Source of the DNA: UBA7805 sp036146215
GTDB taxonomy: Bacteria > Planctomycetota > Planctomycetia > Pirellulales > UBA7805
Direction of reading: 5' to 3'
Assembly: GCA_036146215.1 (NCBI GenBank)
Contig: JAYYJN010000302.1
Span: forward strand, 1-30,959
Length of the DNA: 30,959 bases
Shown piece by piece: positions 16,516 to 25,674 of the stretch. The stretch's first letter is position 1; the number at the start of each line of letters is the position of its first letter. Below the pieces are notes generated by a model that saw nothing but the letters and a program-made list of their open reading frames with translations, searched no databases and was not told the DNA's origin. A program made the position numbers and the translations under genes.

Positions 16516-17054
16516 GTAGGGTCGCGGGCTGTGCCCTTATCGAGAAGAATAATTTCATCGACGTGATTGCCTTGACGTCCTTTATTTGCTGCTAGTTTGT
16601 TCCACGGAACCGCATACGCTGCATAATTCCCGCTTGACGAATCGACCACATACACCAGTGAATTAGAGGGTCGACGCTGAGATGTTTGGCTTCGAAATCG
16701 CCAGGACCCGGTCACCATGAGTAGACGCGTATTTTTATCATTATCCAGACTCAGATCATTTAAAACATTGCGTTGCATTCGCGCAAAAAATTTCCCGTTA
16801 AACACACTCACCACGCTACACGTCAGATCGCCCGTCAATCCGTCGAGCAGAAATAGGCCCTCCACGTTTTCGTCAATAGGTCCGGTTGCCACACTGAAGC
16901 CATCAGTCCCCGATGCTGTTGAGGCATGAACACCGTGCGGCACGCCGATGATGACTGATTCGTCACGTAAGGCACGGGATATCAGTAGCGTGCATGTAGA
17001 TCCTAAAAGGATGCTCAGCAAAATTGCCATCGCTGGGTAGATTTTTTTTAGCAT
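16506..17054 (-). CDS. Conserved hypothetical exported or membrane-anchored protein
   Basis: The 182-residue protein starts with MLKKIYPAMAILLSILLGSTCTLLI, a basic end and hydrophobic helix that act as a signal peptide or anchor, then an outer soluble part of about 150 residues. That part has GTDGFSVATGPIDENVEGLFLLDGLTGDLTC, FARMQRNVLNDL, and LLMVTGSWRFR, then SLVYVVDSSSGNYAAYAVPWN. The alternation of VEGLFLLD / TGDL and LVYVVDSSSGNY looks like short beta strands. I believe related uncharacterised proteins occur in other planctomycetes, but I do not know a function. AAAGG lies 6 bases before the ATG at 17054. It converges with cobA-hemD. Confidence 0.75.
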   Translation of the reverse strand: MLKKIYPAMAILLSILLGSTCTLLISRALRDESVIIGVPHGVHASTASGTDGFSVATGPIDENVEGLFLLDGLTGDLTCSVVSVFNGKFFARMQRNVLNDLSLDNDKNTRLLMVTGSWRFRSQTSQRRPSNSLVYVVDSSSGNYAAYAVPWNKLAANKGRQGNHVDEIILLDKGTARDPTAN

Positions 17055-17232
17055 GCAAAACCTTTCATAAATCGAGCAAAATGCGAGGTTTCCCCAAGCA
17101 GTTTTGTCGCTACTCTTATTGTAACGGTCTATGATGTATCGTCCAACGTGATCATGATCAGCAGTGCCCCGAAAACCATTTTGGGCTCAAATCGTCGTGT
17201 ACTTAGATCGATGCGCGATCAGGCCTGCAATA

Positions 17233-17412
17233 TTATCGCTGTTCTTTTTGGGTTGCCCAACCCGTGTAGATCAAGATGAAGCCCATAATGATAAAACCAG
17301 TATTTAAGATCCAACTCGGCCTGCCAAAAGGAAGTTTAATGGCCAGATCCAATCCGAAAAGGAGGACAACAAAAGTGCCGAAAATCATTCCAGAGAAGCA
17401 AAGCGGTTTCAT
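17233..17412 (-). CDS. Small two-helix membrane protein, hypothetical
   Basis: The 59-residue protein from ATG 17412 has two hydrophobic segments, FSGMIFGTFVVLLFGLDLAI and WILNTGFIIMGFILIYTGW, joined by a loop with KLPFGRPS and ending in a charged tail (ATQKEQR). It looks like a small integral inner-membrane protein. An in-frame GTG at 17499 would add 29 residues; I prefer the ATG because the first hydrophobic helix then follows a short basic start, but neither has a clear ribosome-binding site. It is 178 bases upstream of the exported hypothetical gene on the same strand. No function can be assigned. Confidence 0.55.
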   Translation of the reverse strand: MKPLCFSGMIFGTFVVLLFGLDLAIKLPFGRPSWILNTGFIIMGFILIYTGWATQKEQR

Positions 17413-17625
17413 CGTAAATGTAAGGTTCTGGTTGAGCAGTAGTGCGAAGACCGAATTCCAGAATCTCGAGTATAGTCCAACCGCAAACACTTTTTCCACC
17501 GTGCAATTGCTCCTGCCATCGATATTTTTACAGCACCCTTAGATGCCATACCCAATGTTTCAAGGCAGGTTTTTAACACATTCGCTTTTCATGCAATAAT
17601 TACGGATTCACCGGGATGGGTATTT

Positions 17626-17644
17626 GGCGGTTGTTCAAACCGCC
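17626..17644 (+). promoter_or_regulatory. GC-rich hairpin in the coaD leader
   Basis: GGCGGTT (17626-17632), loop GTTCA, AACCGCC (17638-17644) form a perfect 7-pair stem, followed by GTTTATTTAT and then, 24 bases after the stem, the coaD ATG. It may be a terminator-like or translation-affecting leader element. The gene before it on this strand is far away, so it does not close another transcript. Confidence 0.35.
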
Positions 17645-17668
17645 GTTTATTTATAAATTGCTTTTACT

Positions 17669-18181
17669 ATGCCGCAAGTGCCTCAAGTCGATTTGCATGC
17701 CGCTGTCTACACCGGTTCATTCGACCCGATTACGCTCGGGCATCTCAATGTGATTGAGCGATGTAGTCGTCTGGTAGATCGTTTGATTATCGGCATCGGC
17801 CTGAATATCGAAAAGGAACCTCTGTTTTCTGTTGAAGATAGAATTCATTTGGTACAGCAGGCAACGTGCGACTTGAACAACGTGGAAATTCTTGCCTTCG
17901 ATGGACTTGCAGTCGACTTTGTGAAGCATTGCAATGCCCGCGTGATGGTCCGCGGCGTGCGCTCTCTTTCTGACATGGAAGCGGAATTCACGATGTCGCT
18001 GGCGAATCGAAAGTTGGCCCCCGATATAGAAACCATTTTTCTTATGTCGGGAGAGGAATACGCGCACATCTCCAGTTCTCTAATTAAGCAGATTGCAGCG
18101 CTTGCAGGTCAAAATGAATTGGAGCAGTTTGTTCCCCCAATTGTTGCCGACGCGCTCCGCGAGCGGTTGCTGCAATCGTAG
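17669..18181 (+). CDS. coaD: Phosphopantetheine adenylyltransferase
   Basis: CoaD transfers AMP from ATP to 4'-phosphopantetheine, the penultimate step of coenzyme A synthesis. The 170-residue protein has the normal size (about 160) and the nucleotidyltransferase motif TGSFDPITLGH at residues 15-25 with H25 of the T/HxGH signature. It also shows RVMVRGVRSLSDMEAEFTMS, the family's substrate-binding stretch, and HISSSLIKQIAALAG near the end. The start is ATG 17669; no Shine-Dalgarno sequence is visible. An NhaC-type antiporter follows after 40 bases on the same strand, suggesting co-transcription. Confidence 0.96.
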   Translation: MPQVPQVDLHAAVYTGSFDPITLGHLNVIERCSRLVDRLIIGIGLNIEKEPLFSVEDRIHLVQQATCDLNNVEILAFDGLAVDFVKHCNARVMVRGVRSLSDMEAEFTMSLANRKLAPDIETIFLMSGEEYAHISSSLIKQIAALAGQNELEQFVPPIVADALRERLLQS

Positions 18182-18221
18182 GATTGAATGTGCCGCTTGC
18201 GAGGGGAAAGTGGGTTTGCTT

Positions 18222-19853
18222 ATGGCGACGATCGAACACTACGGATCTTGGAGTGTCCTGCCGCCTTTGATCGCGGTATTACTCGCGATGCTTACCAGGC
18301 GGATTATTTTTTCATTATTCGCTGGCGTTTTCGCAGCCTGTCTCATTCTTTCCTCGGGCAATCCGCTGAAAGCGGTAGTGCGTTGCATCAGTGAAGATCT
18401 GTTTAACAGTCTTTTTAAGGTTGAGCATTTACAGGTCTTTGCATTCACACTCTTGGTGGGCGGCATGGTGGGTATAATTCATTCGAGCGGCGGCATGCGT
18501 TCGCTGGTTTTACTTCTTGAACCCTTTGCCAGTGATCGTCGTCGCGGACAATTGGTTACTTGGCTTGCCGGATTGATTATTTTTTTTGACGATTACGCCA
18601 ATACGCTTCTACTGGGAACAACATTTCAACCAGTCACAGATCGGTTAAAAATTTCAAGGGAAAAACTGGCGTACATTGTCGACTCCACTGCCGCACCAGT
18701 CGCAGGACTCGCTCTTATTTCCACGTGGGTCGCCGGTGAAGTGAACTTTATCGGCACGGGTCTTCAGCAGATTGATGTTGATGATTCTGGTGGGCTGGCA
18801 TTCTTTATTTTTGTCAAAACGATTTTGTACCGTTTCTATCCGCTGTTGGCATTAATTCTGGTTGGAATTGTGGCATACAGCGGAAAAGATTTTGGCCCGA
18901 TGTTGAAAGCGGAGAAGCAGGCATTTAATGGAAATAGAGAACCTGATCAAAGCGTTGCAAAAAATATTTCATCCACGATGGCCGCACCGGAACAGCACCT
19001 CGGTGGCAATGATCGCGTTGTTCTACCATTCGCATCAATTGGCGTCCTGCTGTTTGTGCTTGTGTTAACACTAATAATTACGGGGCTTTTAGAGTCAGAT
19101 AAGCATTCAAGTTGGTGGGAGGTGGTCGGTGCAGGGGATGCATATGGCTCACTCGTTTGGGCATCTCTTGCTGGTTGCCTAACGGCAGCATTTTTAAGTT
19201 GGTCCGGCAAAAATGGGACAGTGAGCGAAATTTTTAGTTGGGCCTGGAGAGGTTTCAAGATGATGTCCGGGGCACTGGTTGTCTTATGGCTTGCCTGGAC
19301 ACTGGCCGATTTAACGAGTCCTGGCGATTCCGGTGAACGACTCGGCACATCAATTTACTTGGCAAGTCTTTTGGGAGATTCCGTTGCTCCAGCATGGTTG
19401 CCGACCTTGGTTTTTCTTCTCGCTTCCGTTGTTGCCTATTGCACGGGGACGAGTTGGGGAACCATGAGTATTCTGGTGCCGTTGGTGATTCCCTTGACTT
19501 GGAAAATTCTAGGCGGTGGTGGAGAAGAAATTTTGCACACGCCCATTTTTTCGGCTACCGTGGGTGGCGTGTTAGCAGGTTCCATTTTTGGCGATCACTG
19601 TTCACCGCTATCTGATACGACCATCCTTTCAAGTCGGGCCAGTGATTGCGACCATATGGCGCATGTATGGACGCAAGCACCTTATGCGCTATTAGCGGCC
19701 TTTGTATCTGTCGTTGCCGGAACAATTCCGATTGGATTCGGCGTACCAATCTGGGTTGTACTGCCCGTTGCCATAGTTTCGCTTTGGCTCACGCATTATC
19801 TAATCTCGAGCCCCATAACGTCGGGACGACCCGATGCGGGGACAGATCCATGA
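18222..19853 (+). CDS. Na+/H+ antiporter of the NhaC family
   Basis: The 543-residue integral membrane protein has about 11-12 hydrophobic segments. It contains the NhaC-family centre IIFFDDYANTLLLGTTFQP with two membrane aspartates, IVDSTAAPVAGLALISTWV, and near the end GTSWGTMSILVPLVIPL and GSIFGDHCSPLSDTTILSS. Related proteins exchange Na+ for H+, though some members carry amino acids or organic acids, so the substrate is not proven. ATG at 18222 begins MATIEHYGSWSVLPPLIAVLL; the longer frame from 18093 overlaps coaD and is not membrane-like. A GAGGGGAAAG stretch lies 12-21 bases upstream of the ATG. A charged loop of about 50 residues sits near residues 225-280. Confidence 0.9.
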   Translation: MATIEHYGSWSVLPPLIAVLLAMLTRRIIFSLFAGVFAACLILSSGNPLKAVVRCISEDLFNSLFKVEHLQVFAFTLLVGGMVGIIHSSGGMRSLVLLLEPFASDRRRGQLVTWLAGLIIFFDDYANTLLLGTTFQPVTDRLKISREKLAYIVDSTAAPVAGLALISTWVAGEVNFIGTGLQQIDVDDSGGLAFFIFVKTILYRFYPLLALILVGIVAYSGKDFGPMLKAEKQAFNGNREPDQSVAKNISSTMAAPEQHLGGNDRVVLPFASIGVLLFVLVLTLIITGLLESDKHSSWWEVVGAGDAYGSLVWASLAGCLTAAFLSWSGKNGTVSEIFSWAWRGFKMMSGALVVLWLAWTLADLTSPGDSGERLGTSIYLASLLGDSVAPAWLPTLVFLLASVVAYCTGTSWGTMSILVPLVIPLTWKILGGGGEEILHTPIFSATVGGVLAGSIFGDHCSPLSDTTILSSRASDCDHMAHVWTQAPYALLAAFVSVVAGTIPIGFGVPIWVVLPVAIVSLWLTHYLISSPITSGRPDAGTDP

Positions 19854-20130
19854 ATGCCGGTAATGCTATCGCTCTGTTGTTGCTATCGTTGATACGGACG
19901 GTGACGCGCAATTTCGCAGGAAAAGTCCTCCTTATTTACCCGCTCTAACGTGAAAGTAAAAGCAACGCTTGCGTATGTGGTCGTAGTCGACTTCGGGCTT
20001 CCGGATCGGTCTGTCGAGTCTGGAGATCATCTGCTGAAAATGCCGAAGAAAATCGCAGGAGATATCACAAAACCACAACGTTCCCGCTCTTCATTCGATT
20101 TCTAAGAGCGACACTTTTCCAGGGTGGGGT

Positions 20131-21660
20131 ATGCGTTCATTGCTGCAGTTCTCGCAATTCTTCCGCGCATCTCCCGCAAGGGTGCTGATTGCTCTTAGGA
20201 TCGCAGCGTGTATCACAGCGTATTTGCCAGTGATTGTCACGGCATCGGATTTCGGCTCGAGCGAGTTGACTACCTTATCAACAAGCAGTTCTTTGCCAGT
20301 AAAGCGGATCGAATTACGCGGGCAGGAGACACGAACTCTTTCTTTTAAAGAACCGCTTATTCGTACTGAGAACTCCCATCCGGAAATCATCCAAGTTTCC
20401 CAGCCTGATCCGCAGAGCGTTCGATTGTTCGGCAAGGAACCCGGGCTGGGCTACGTCCGCCTCTTCGATAATCAGAATCGGGTTCGAACCCTCGAGGTGG
20501 TTATTCTTCCAAGGACCGTCGAACTGGAATTCGTACTGGGGGCACAATTTCCCGAAGCGAACCTTAAAGTGACGCCCTATTCGGGTGGCGTGATGCTAAG
20601 CGGTGATGTTCAGGCTGAGGAGCATGTGGATCAGATTATCGCCATTGCCGAAGATTTCTATCCTCGCGTTTTACAGAATATCAAACTCCGTCATCCCCGA
20701 CAGGTTTTATTGCATGTTCGTGTGATGGAAGTATCGCGAACAAAACTACGCGCGCTAGGGTTTGATTTGCGGTGTGGCATTGTAAGTAACGGGGTTGGAG
20801 GACATGGGTTTCTGGATACGCTTCGAGAACATGATTTGGCCAAAGTCCTAGCCGAGCCGACGTTGGTTGCAATCAGTGGAAGGAGTGCAAGTTTTCGTGC
20901 CGGTGGTGAAATTCCTGTTCTCGTGGCGGGTGCCTTGGGTACAAATTCTATTGAGTATAAGCCTTATGGGATGGAAATAGATTTTGTTCCTCGGGTGCTT
21001 GAGGACCAACGCATTCGTTTAGATATCCGCCCGCGGATCAGCGAAATTGATACTCAAACCAAGACCAAGCTCGGCAAACATCGTGTACCAAGCCTCAATG
21101 TGCGACAGGTCGATACGGGAGTTGAAATGCGTGCCGGGCAAACGTTTGCCTTGGCTGGTTTAATCCAGAATCGCGTGCAAGCGGAACGCCGAGGTGTTCC
21201 CTTTCTTTCCGATATCCCATACCTCGGCATGCCGTTTCGGCACGTGGCATCCAGGGAGAATGAGATTGAATTATTGATCACCGTAACGCCCCAACTGGTC
21301 GAGCCCATCGATCTGCATCAGGTTTGCTCGTCCGGTCCCGGATTAAATTCGACAACTCCCTCTTCGAAAGCACTATTTTGTCGCGGACATTTGGAGACGC
21401 CCTATCGGTGTGCCGGGCCGATTGAAACGGTAATGCCAAACACGGCTTATGATGCCTTCTTACCGGAAGTGAACGCACACGAGATGATTGATCCAAACCC
21501 ATTCCCTCAGCCGACTCCACTTGTCCCCGAATCGCTTCCCCTAGGCACGAGCCAAACGAATGATCCCTCAGCTTTTTGGTCGATTGGGATCAGTGGTGAA
21601 AATTTACCGCAGCATTCCCACGATGGTCTGATCGGTCCCGTCGGTTACGAAACTGAATAA
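20131..21660 (+). CDS. Secretin-family protein, CpaC/RcpA-like (type II/IV pilus or Tad secretion)
   Basis: The 509-residue protein begins with a signal-like segment (about 1-38, RVLIALRIAACITAYLPVIV). Then come a pilus-type N-terminal domain (about 55-130; TLSFKEPLIRTENSHPEIIQV), a BON-like strand-helix unit (about 130-190; GGVMLSGDVQAEEHVDQII) and the secretin domain (about 190-390). Secretin marks are VLAEPTLVAISGRSASFRAG, GEIPVLV, VELRAGQ-type MRAGQTFALAGLIQNRV, FLSDIPYLGMPFR and ELLITVTPQLV. The last 115 residues are proline/asparagine rich and carry no known domain. Secretins form multimeric outer-membrane pores. GGGTGGGG lies just before the ATG. No other Tad, pilus or T2S gene is in the window. 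Confidence 0.9.
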   Translation: MRSLLQFSQFFRASPARVLIALRIAACITAYLPVIVTASDFGSSELTTLSTSSSLPVKRIELRGQETRTLSFKEPLIRTENSHPEIIQVSQPDPQSVRLFGKEPGLGYVRLFDNQNRVRTLEVVILPRTVELEFVLGAQFPEANLKVTPYSGGVMLSGDVQAEEHVDQIIAIAEDFYPRVLQNIKLRHPRQVLLHVRVMEVSRTKLRALGFDLRCGIVSNGVGGHGFLDTLREHDLAKVLAEPTLVAISGRSASFRAGGEIPVLVAGALGTNSIEYKPYGMEIDFVPRVLEDQRIRLDIRPRISEIDTQTKTKLGKHRVPSLNVRQVDTGVEMRAGQTFALAGLIQNRVQAERRGVPFLSDIPYLGMPFRHVASRENEIELLITVTPQLVEPIDLHQVCSSGPGLNSTTPSSKALFCRGHLETPYRCAGPIETVMPNTAYDAFLPEVNAHEMIDPNPFPQPTPLVPESLPLGTSQTNDPSAFWSIGISGENLPQHSHDGLIGPVGYETE

Positions 21661-21797
21661 CGATATCGGACTGATTTCTCTATTTCGCCATCAAGGTCTG
21701 GTAGAGAACTCCGTAGAATGCGATACTGGGATAAACAATTTATGTGATCGCTCTCGTTGTTTGCGATTGTGATCCTGACGCTCCTGGTGTGTGCAGC

Positions 21798-21812
21798 ATG
21801 ATGTGGTGTTAA
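21798..21812 (+). promoter_or_regulatory. Possible minicistron before the kinase TTG start
   Basis: ATGATGTGGTGTTAA codes for MMWC and stops one base before the TTG at 21814. Translation of such a short leader could feed ribosomes to the weak TTG start. It may equally be chance. Confidence 0.2.
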
Positions 21813-21813
21813 A

Positions 21814-24800
21814 TTGGATCAAAACCTGCTTTTCGGCATCCTGGCAGTTCAGCGGCAGATGATCTCCCCGGATGATCTGATTCGCGCTGCGAGTCTTTGG
21901 GCGGACGATGAGGAGCAATCTTTAGAAGATGTGCTTCAGCAGTGCGGTATGCTCTCGGCTGATCAGGCTGCGGAATTGGAGGCAATAATAAATGAAAAAA
22001 AATCGGTTGCTGCAACCTATGATTTGCCGCCGAGTGCTGCTGACCGACCGGGTGACGATACCGATCAAAGCATGCAGGCAACTCTCGATCATACCCCCTC
22101 TGAAGAGCACATTACCGAGTTGACCAATGAGCCTCCGTCCCTTTGGGCAACCCCTTCTGAGGTTATATTAGGTGCCTCCGATGCGAGCAGTGAAGCTTAT
22201 CAACCTTCGTCCGATCCACAGGCTCTGCGATTCAGAAAAGTTCGGTTCCACGACAAAGGTGGTTTGGGAGAGATTCATGTCGCGGTCGATCGAGAGTTAC
22301 CCCGTGAGGTAGCACTTAAAGAGATTAAGCCCCGTTACGCGAACGTACACAGTAGCCGCGAGCGATTTGCTCAAGAGGCTCGCATCACCGGAGCTCTTGA
22401 ACACCCGGGTATTGTGCCCGTTTACGGCTTGGGTCAATACGAAGATGGCCAGCTTTATTATGCGATGCGGTTTATTGAAGGAGAGACGCTCTCCAAAGCG
22501 ATGGCGAGATACCATCGCAGTGAATCGTCAGGAATGAATCCCGGAGAAAAGCGGCTCGCTTTTCGCAAGCTACTTGATCAGTTTGTGGATGTCTGTCATG
22601 TCATCAACTATGCACATGATCGGGGTGTGATTCACCGCGACATCAAGCCCGATAATATTATGCTCGGCCCGTATGGAGAGACGTTGGTCGTGGATTGGGG
22701 TCTGGCAAAACGCGTTGATGAAGAGGACATCGTCGGCGCAGATGATAAGGAGGCCCCGCGTCCCGTAAGGATCCGCAACGCCAGTACCACACTCCCTGGA
22801 TCGGTGGTGGGAACACCCGCCTACATGAGTCCTGAGCAGGCGACAGGTACCAATGAAGGTGTCGGCCCGTGCAGTGATATCTACAGTTTAGGTGCGACAC
22901 TTTATCGATTGCTCACAGGTCTCTTTCCTTTTCAGGGCGAGACTGCTTTAGAGCAAGTCTGTCAGGGAGATTTTAAGCCGCCACGCGAAGTTGCCAGAGG
23001 AGTGCCGCCAGCTCTGGAATCAATTTGCTTGAAGGCGATGGCATTGGCTCCTGAGGATCGCTATCCCTCAGCGGGCGATTTAGCAAACGATGTTCAGCGT
23101 TATTTGGCAGATGAACCTGTGTCAGTTTATCGCGAGCCGTTGCTGCAGCAGGCGGCGCGGGTTGCCAGACATCACAAGGTTGCGGTGAGTACTGTTTCCG
23201 CATTGCTGGTTACATTACTGATCGGATTGACGGTGTGGTCCGAGGTAGAGAGTAGTCGTGATAGGACGACTTTAAAATTGGTCCAAGAAAAAGTTTCCGA
23301 GGGTGAGGCTGCACTGGATGAGGGGGAATTTGCGAAGGCGCAGGGGTTTTTTCGAGAAGCTGAAGGCTTGGCAGAGCAGCGAATGGCCTTGCGAACGCTT
23401 TATGTGGAAACGCGTGATCGACGCGAAAAAATTGAAGATGTGATGGCGACGCGAAAACAATTTAAAGATATTTCTTCTGCAGTCGAATCAAAAATTGACG
23501 AACTTCGTGCGGATGCTTTTGGCACAGATTTTACTGCCGCCCAGGCATTGGGTCAGGAAATTCGCAATAACTTTGTCTCGAGCGGCTGGCAGGCGCGACT
23601 TGACCGAACAAATGATAATGCCACTGAGGGAATTGACTCCAAGGATGTTCAAGCCTTCCGCGAAACGATGGCCGAGGCTTTGGTTCTACTTGCCCGCGCA
23701 GAGGATCTTGGTTCAGCTGCAGATAAAAAAGACGAAAATCGTCGGGATGCAATCCGCTTGCTCAACGAAGCGGAAACATTAGCGGGGCCCCACTGGGCAA
23801 TTTCTCGCATGCGTGTCGAGCTCTATCGTGCGCTGGGAGAGTTAGAGCTTGAAAAACGCGAACAGGTTCGATTAGAGGAATTGGTTCCGAATGCGGTGAT
23901 TGATTGGATGCTGCAAAGTATTCTGGCTCGCCAGGATGGTGATTTACTAACCGCCATCGAAATTTTAAAAATAGCGCTGCAAGCGAAACCGGACGATTAT
24001 TTCGTGCACCTTCAACTCGCCTATCTCCATTACCTGCTGGGATTTGCACGTCGCGATGTCATCCCGCGCGGGATTGAATATGCCGACCAGGCGATTCGCC
24101 TTCGGGGGCAGGAATCGCAACCATACGCGCTGAAGGCGCTGCTACTTGGCTCCCTTGGGAAAATTGAAGGCAATGGAGGAGCGCTCGATGAGCTTTTGCA
24201 GGCACAGTCAAAGGATCCCGATGATTATTATGTATTTCAGGCCCGCGGCCTAACACGACTCAAGCAGGCTGCACAGATCGATGATTCACAAGCAACGGCC
24301 CAGCAGTTGCAAAAAAAACAAAAGTTTCTTGATCAGGCGATTGCGGAATTTGAGCAGTCGTTCGATAAAAAGCCATTGGTTGAAACAATCGTGAATATCG
24401 GTGAAGCGCGTGCAGAAAAGGCGAGATTTCTCACGGCGCGTGGCGGCATGGAAGGGGAGCAAAAGGCTGCGAAGGAGCGAGATTTGTCAATTGCTTCCTA
24501 TGCCGAGGCACTCGATGAGTTTCCTCGTAATGTTAGAGCGTTGCGAGGTCTCGCAAAGGTGCGAATGGAGAATGGTGAGTTTGAGGCCGCGCTTCAAGAC
24601 TTGCTACAAGCGCAGCGAATTGCACCCAATTCGTGGGAAAATCAACGCTGGCTGGGTACCTTAATTGAACGTCAGGCGCTTCGGGATATGACACTAGGAC
24701 AGGCGGAGCAAGCGATCGAAAAATTAGACCGGGCAGAGAAACACTTTGATCGCGCACTACGAATCGCTCCGGGGGCGATAGATGCGAGGTTTGGACGAGG

Positions 24801-25518
24801 TCGGGTTCGTTACCACCTCTGGCAGCAGGAGATGCAGTCAAGACGCACGCAAGCTGACGTTCCCGATTTGGCGGGTTCAAGTCTCGGTGCGATGAATGAT
24901 CTGCAGAGTGTTGTCGACAGTAATCCGGTTGATGCGCTGGTCGGTCTTTTGGGAAGCGATCGGCTTGCAGATCTGTATAAAATGTTGGGTGATTTAAAAT
25001 CGTATAACCAGAAAAATGAGGATGCACTAGGGGATTATCTTCGTGCCTTGGAATATGGGTACGCGGATCCGCGACTCCGTTTGCGTTTAGGTTGGACCCA
25101 GTTGACCGACATGGTGTCGATTCAAAGCCAATTTGACACCTTGCTCAATCATGATCAGCTTACCGGCAGACAGCAGGCCGAGGCGCATAACGGTCGAGGG
25201 TTTGCCCGTGCTATGCTCGGCGAGGATCAAGGGGCCATTGAAGATGCTCAGGCCGCCATTGCACTCGCAGAAAAGATGAAAAATCGCGAAGCATGGCAAG
25301 TGCTTTTCAGCGCGGCCGGCATCTACGCACTGTGTGCTGAAATTGCAGAACAGGAAAAACTCGACTCGGTGCTTGCCGAGCAACGTACCAAGCGAGCGGT
25401 TGATCTGCTTCGAGAGGCGAAGCAACGTGGTCTGCCGAATACCCAGCTTATTCGCTCTGACCGCGCATTTGTTCCGCTGTTCCGGAGCGAAGAATTTCAG
25501 CAACTTTTTCAGAATTGA
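21814..25518 (+). CDS. Membrane-anchored Ser/Thr protein kinase with C-terminal TPR region
   Basis: The protein has 1234 residues. An N-terminal unit (1-130) starts DQNLLFGILAVQRQMISPDDL, common in planctomycete kinases. The kinase domain spans about 140-440: glycine-rich KGGLGEIHVAVD, VAIK-type lysine K169 (EVALKEIK), E188, HRDIKPDN at 274-281, and MSPEQATG with GTPAYMSPEQ. DWG (294-296) replaces DFG, which is usual in many bacterial kinases and still carries the Mg-binding aspartate. One membrane helix lies at about 457-476. The remaining 750 residues are helical, with coiled coil (485-560) and many TPR-like units such as LDEGEFAKAQGFFREAEG and NGEFEAALQDLLQAQRIAPN. If the kinase is cytoplasmic, the TPR part is outside. 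TTG at 21814 is supported by the conserved start; no ATG precedes it in frame. Confidence 0.93.
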   Translation: MDQNLLFGILAVQRQMISPDDLIRAASLWADDEEQSLEDVLQQCGMLSADQAAELEAIINEKKSVAATYDLPPSAADRPGDDTDQSMQATLDHTPSEEHITELTNEPPSLWATPSEVILGASDASSEAYQPSSDPQALRFRKVRFHDKGGLGEIHVAVDRELPREVALKEIKPRYANVHSSRERFAQEARITGALEHPGIVPVYGLGQYEDGQLYYAMRFIEGETLSKAMARYHRSESSGMNPGEKRLAFRKLLDQFVDVCHVINYAHDRGVIHRDIKPDNIMLGPYGETLVVDWGLAKRVDEEDIVGADDKEAPRPVRIRNASTTLPGSVVGTPAYMSPEQATGTNEGVGPCSDIYSLGATLYRLLTGLFPFQGETALEQVCQGDFKPPREVARGVPPALESICLKAMALAPEDRYPSAGDLANDVQRYLADEPVSVYREPLLQQAARVARHHKVAVSTVSALLVTLLIGLTVWSEVESSRDRTTLKLVQEKVSEGEAALDEGEFAKAQGFFREAEGLAEQRMALRTLYVETRDRREKIEDVMATRKQFKDISSAVESKIDELRADAFGTDFTAAQALGQEIRNNFVSSGWQARLDRTNDNATEGIDSKDVQAFRETMAEALVLLARAEDLGSAADKKDENRRDAIRLLNEAETLAGPHWAISRMRVELYRALGELELEKREQVRLEELVPNAVIDWMLQSILARQDGDLLTAIEILKIALQAKPDDYFVHLQLAYLHYLLGFARRDVIPRGIEYADQAIRLRGQESQPYALKALLLGSLGKIEGNGGALDELLQAQSKDPDDYYVFQARGLTRLKQAAQIDDSQATAQQLQKKQKFLDQAIAEFEQSFDKKPLVETIVNIGEARAEKARFLTARGGMEGEQKAAKERDLSIASYAEALDEFPRNVRALRGLAKVRMENGEFEAALQDLLQAQRIAPNSWENQRWLGTLIERQALRDMTLGQAEQAIEKLDRAEKHFDRALRIAPGAIDARFGRGRVRYHLWQQEMQSRRTQADVPDLAGSSLGAMNDLQSVVDSNPVDALVGLLGSDRLADLYKMLGDLKSYNQKNEDALGDYLRALEYGYADPRLRLRLGWTQLTDMVSIQSQFDTLLNHDQLTGRQQAEAHNGRGFARAMLGEDQGAIEDAQAAIALAEKMKNREAWQVLFSAAGIYALCAEIAEQEKLDSVLAEQRTKRAVDLLREAKQRGLPNTQLIRSDRAFVPLFRSEEFQQLFQN

Positions 25519-25664
25519 TGTCGGTTCGACCTACATTTTACTGCTTCGCCGCTAGGTCGTAATGAATATCCTGCCAATCACGGATAAAAATAACCCTTAA
25601 GAGGGGTGAGTAGATAACCAAATTCTTGGCAGAATTCACGCGTAAAAATACAATTGGATCATAT

Positions 25665-25669
25665 AGGAG
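25665..25669 (+). promoter_or_regulatory. Shine-Dalgarno sequence deciding the start of the giant surface protein
   Basis: AGGAG stands 5 bases before the ATG at 25675. It is one of the few strong ribosome-binding sites in the window and rules against the in-frame TTG at 25654. Confidence 0.65.
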
Positions 25670-25674
25670 AGTCG

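Noticed and set aside
25087..25503. Minus-strand open frame of 138 residues inside the kinase gene
   Set aside because: It is a shadow of the TPR region; the plus-strand frame has consistent repeats and codon use.
25580..25615. Hairpin around AACCCTTAAGAGGGGT before the surface-protein gene
   Set aside because: The stem is short and includes a wobble, and no T run follows, so I do not call it a terminator of the kinase gene.
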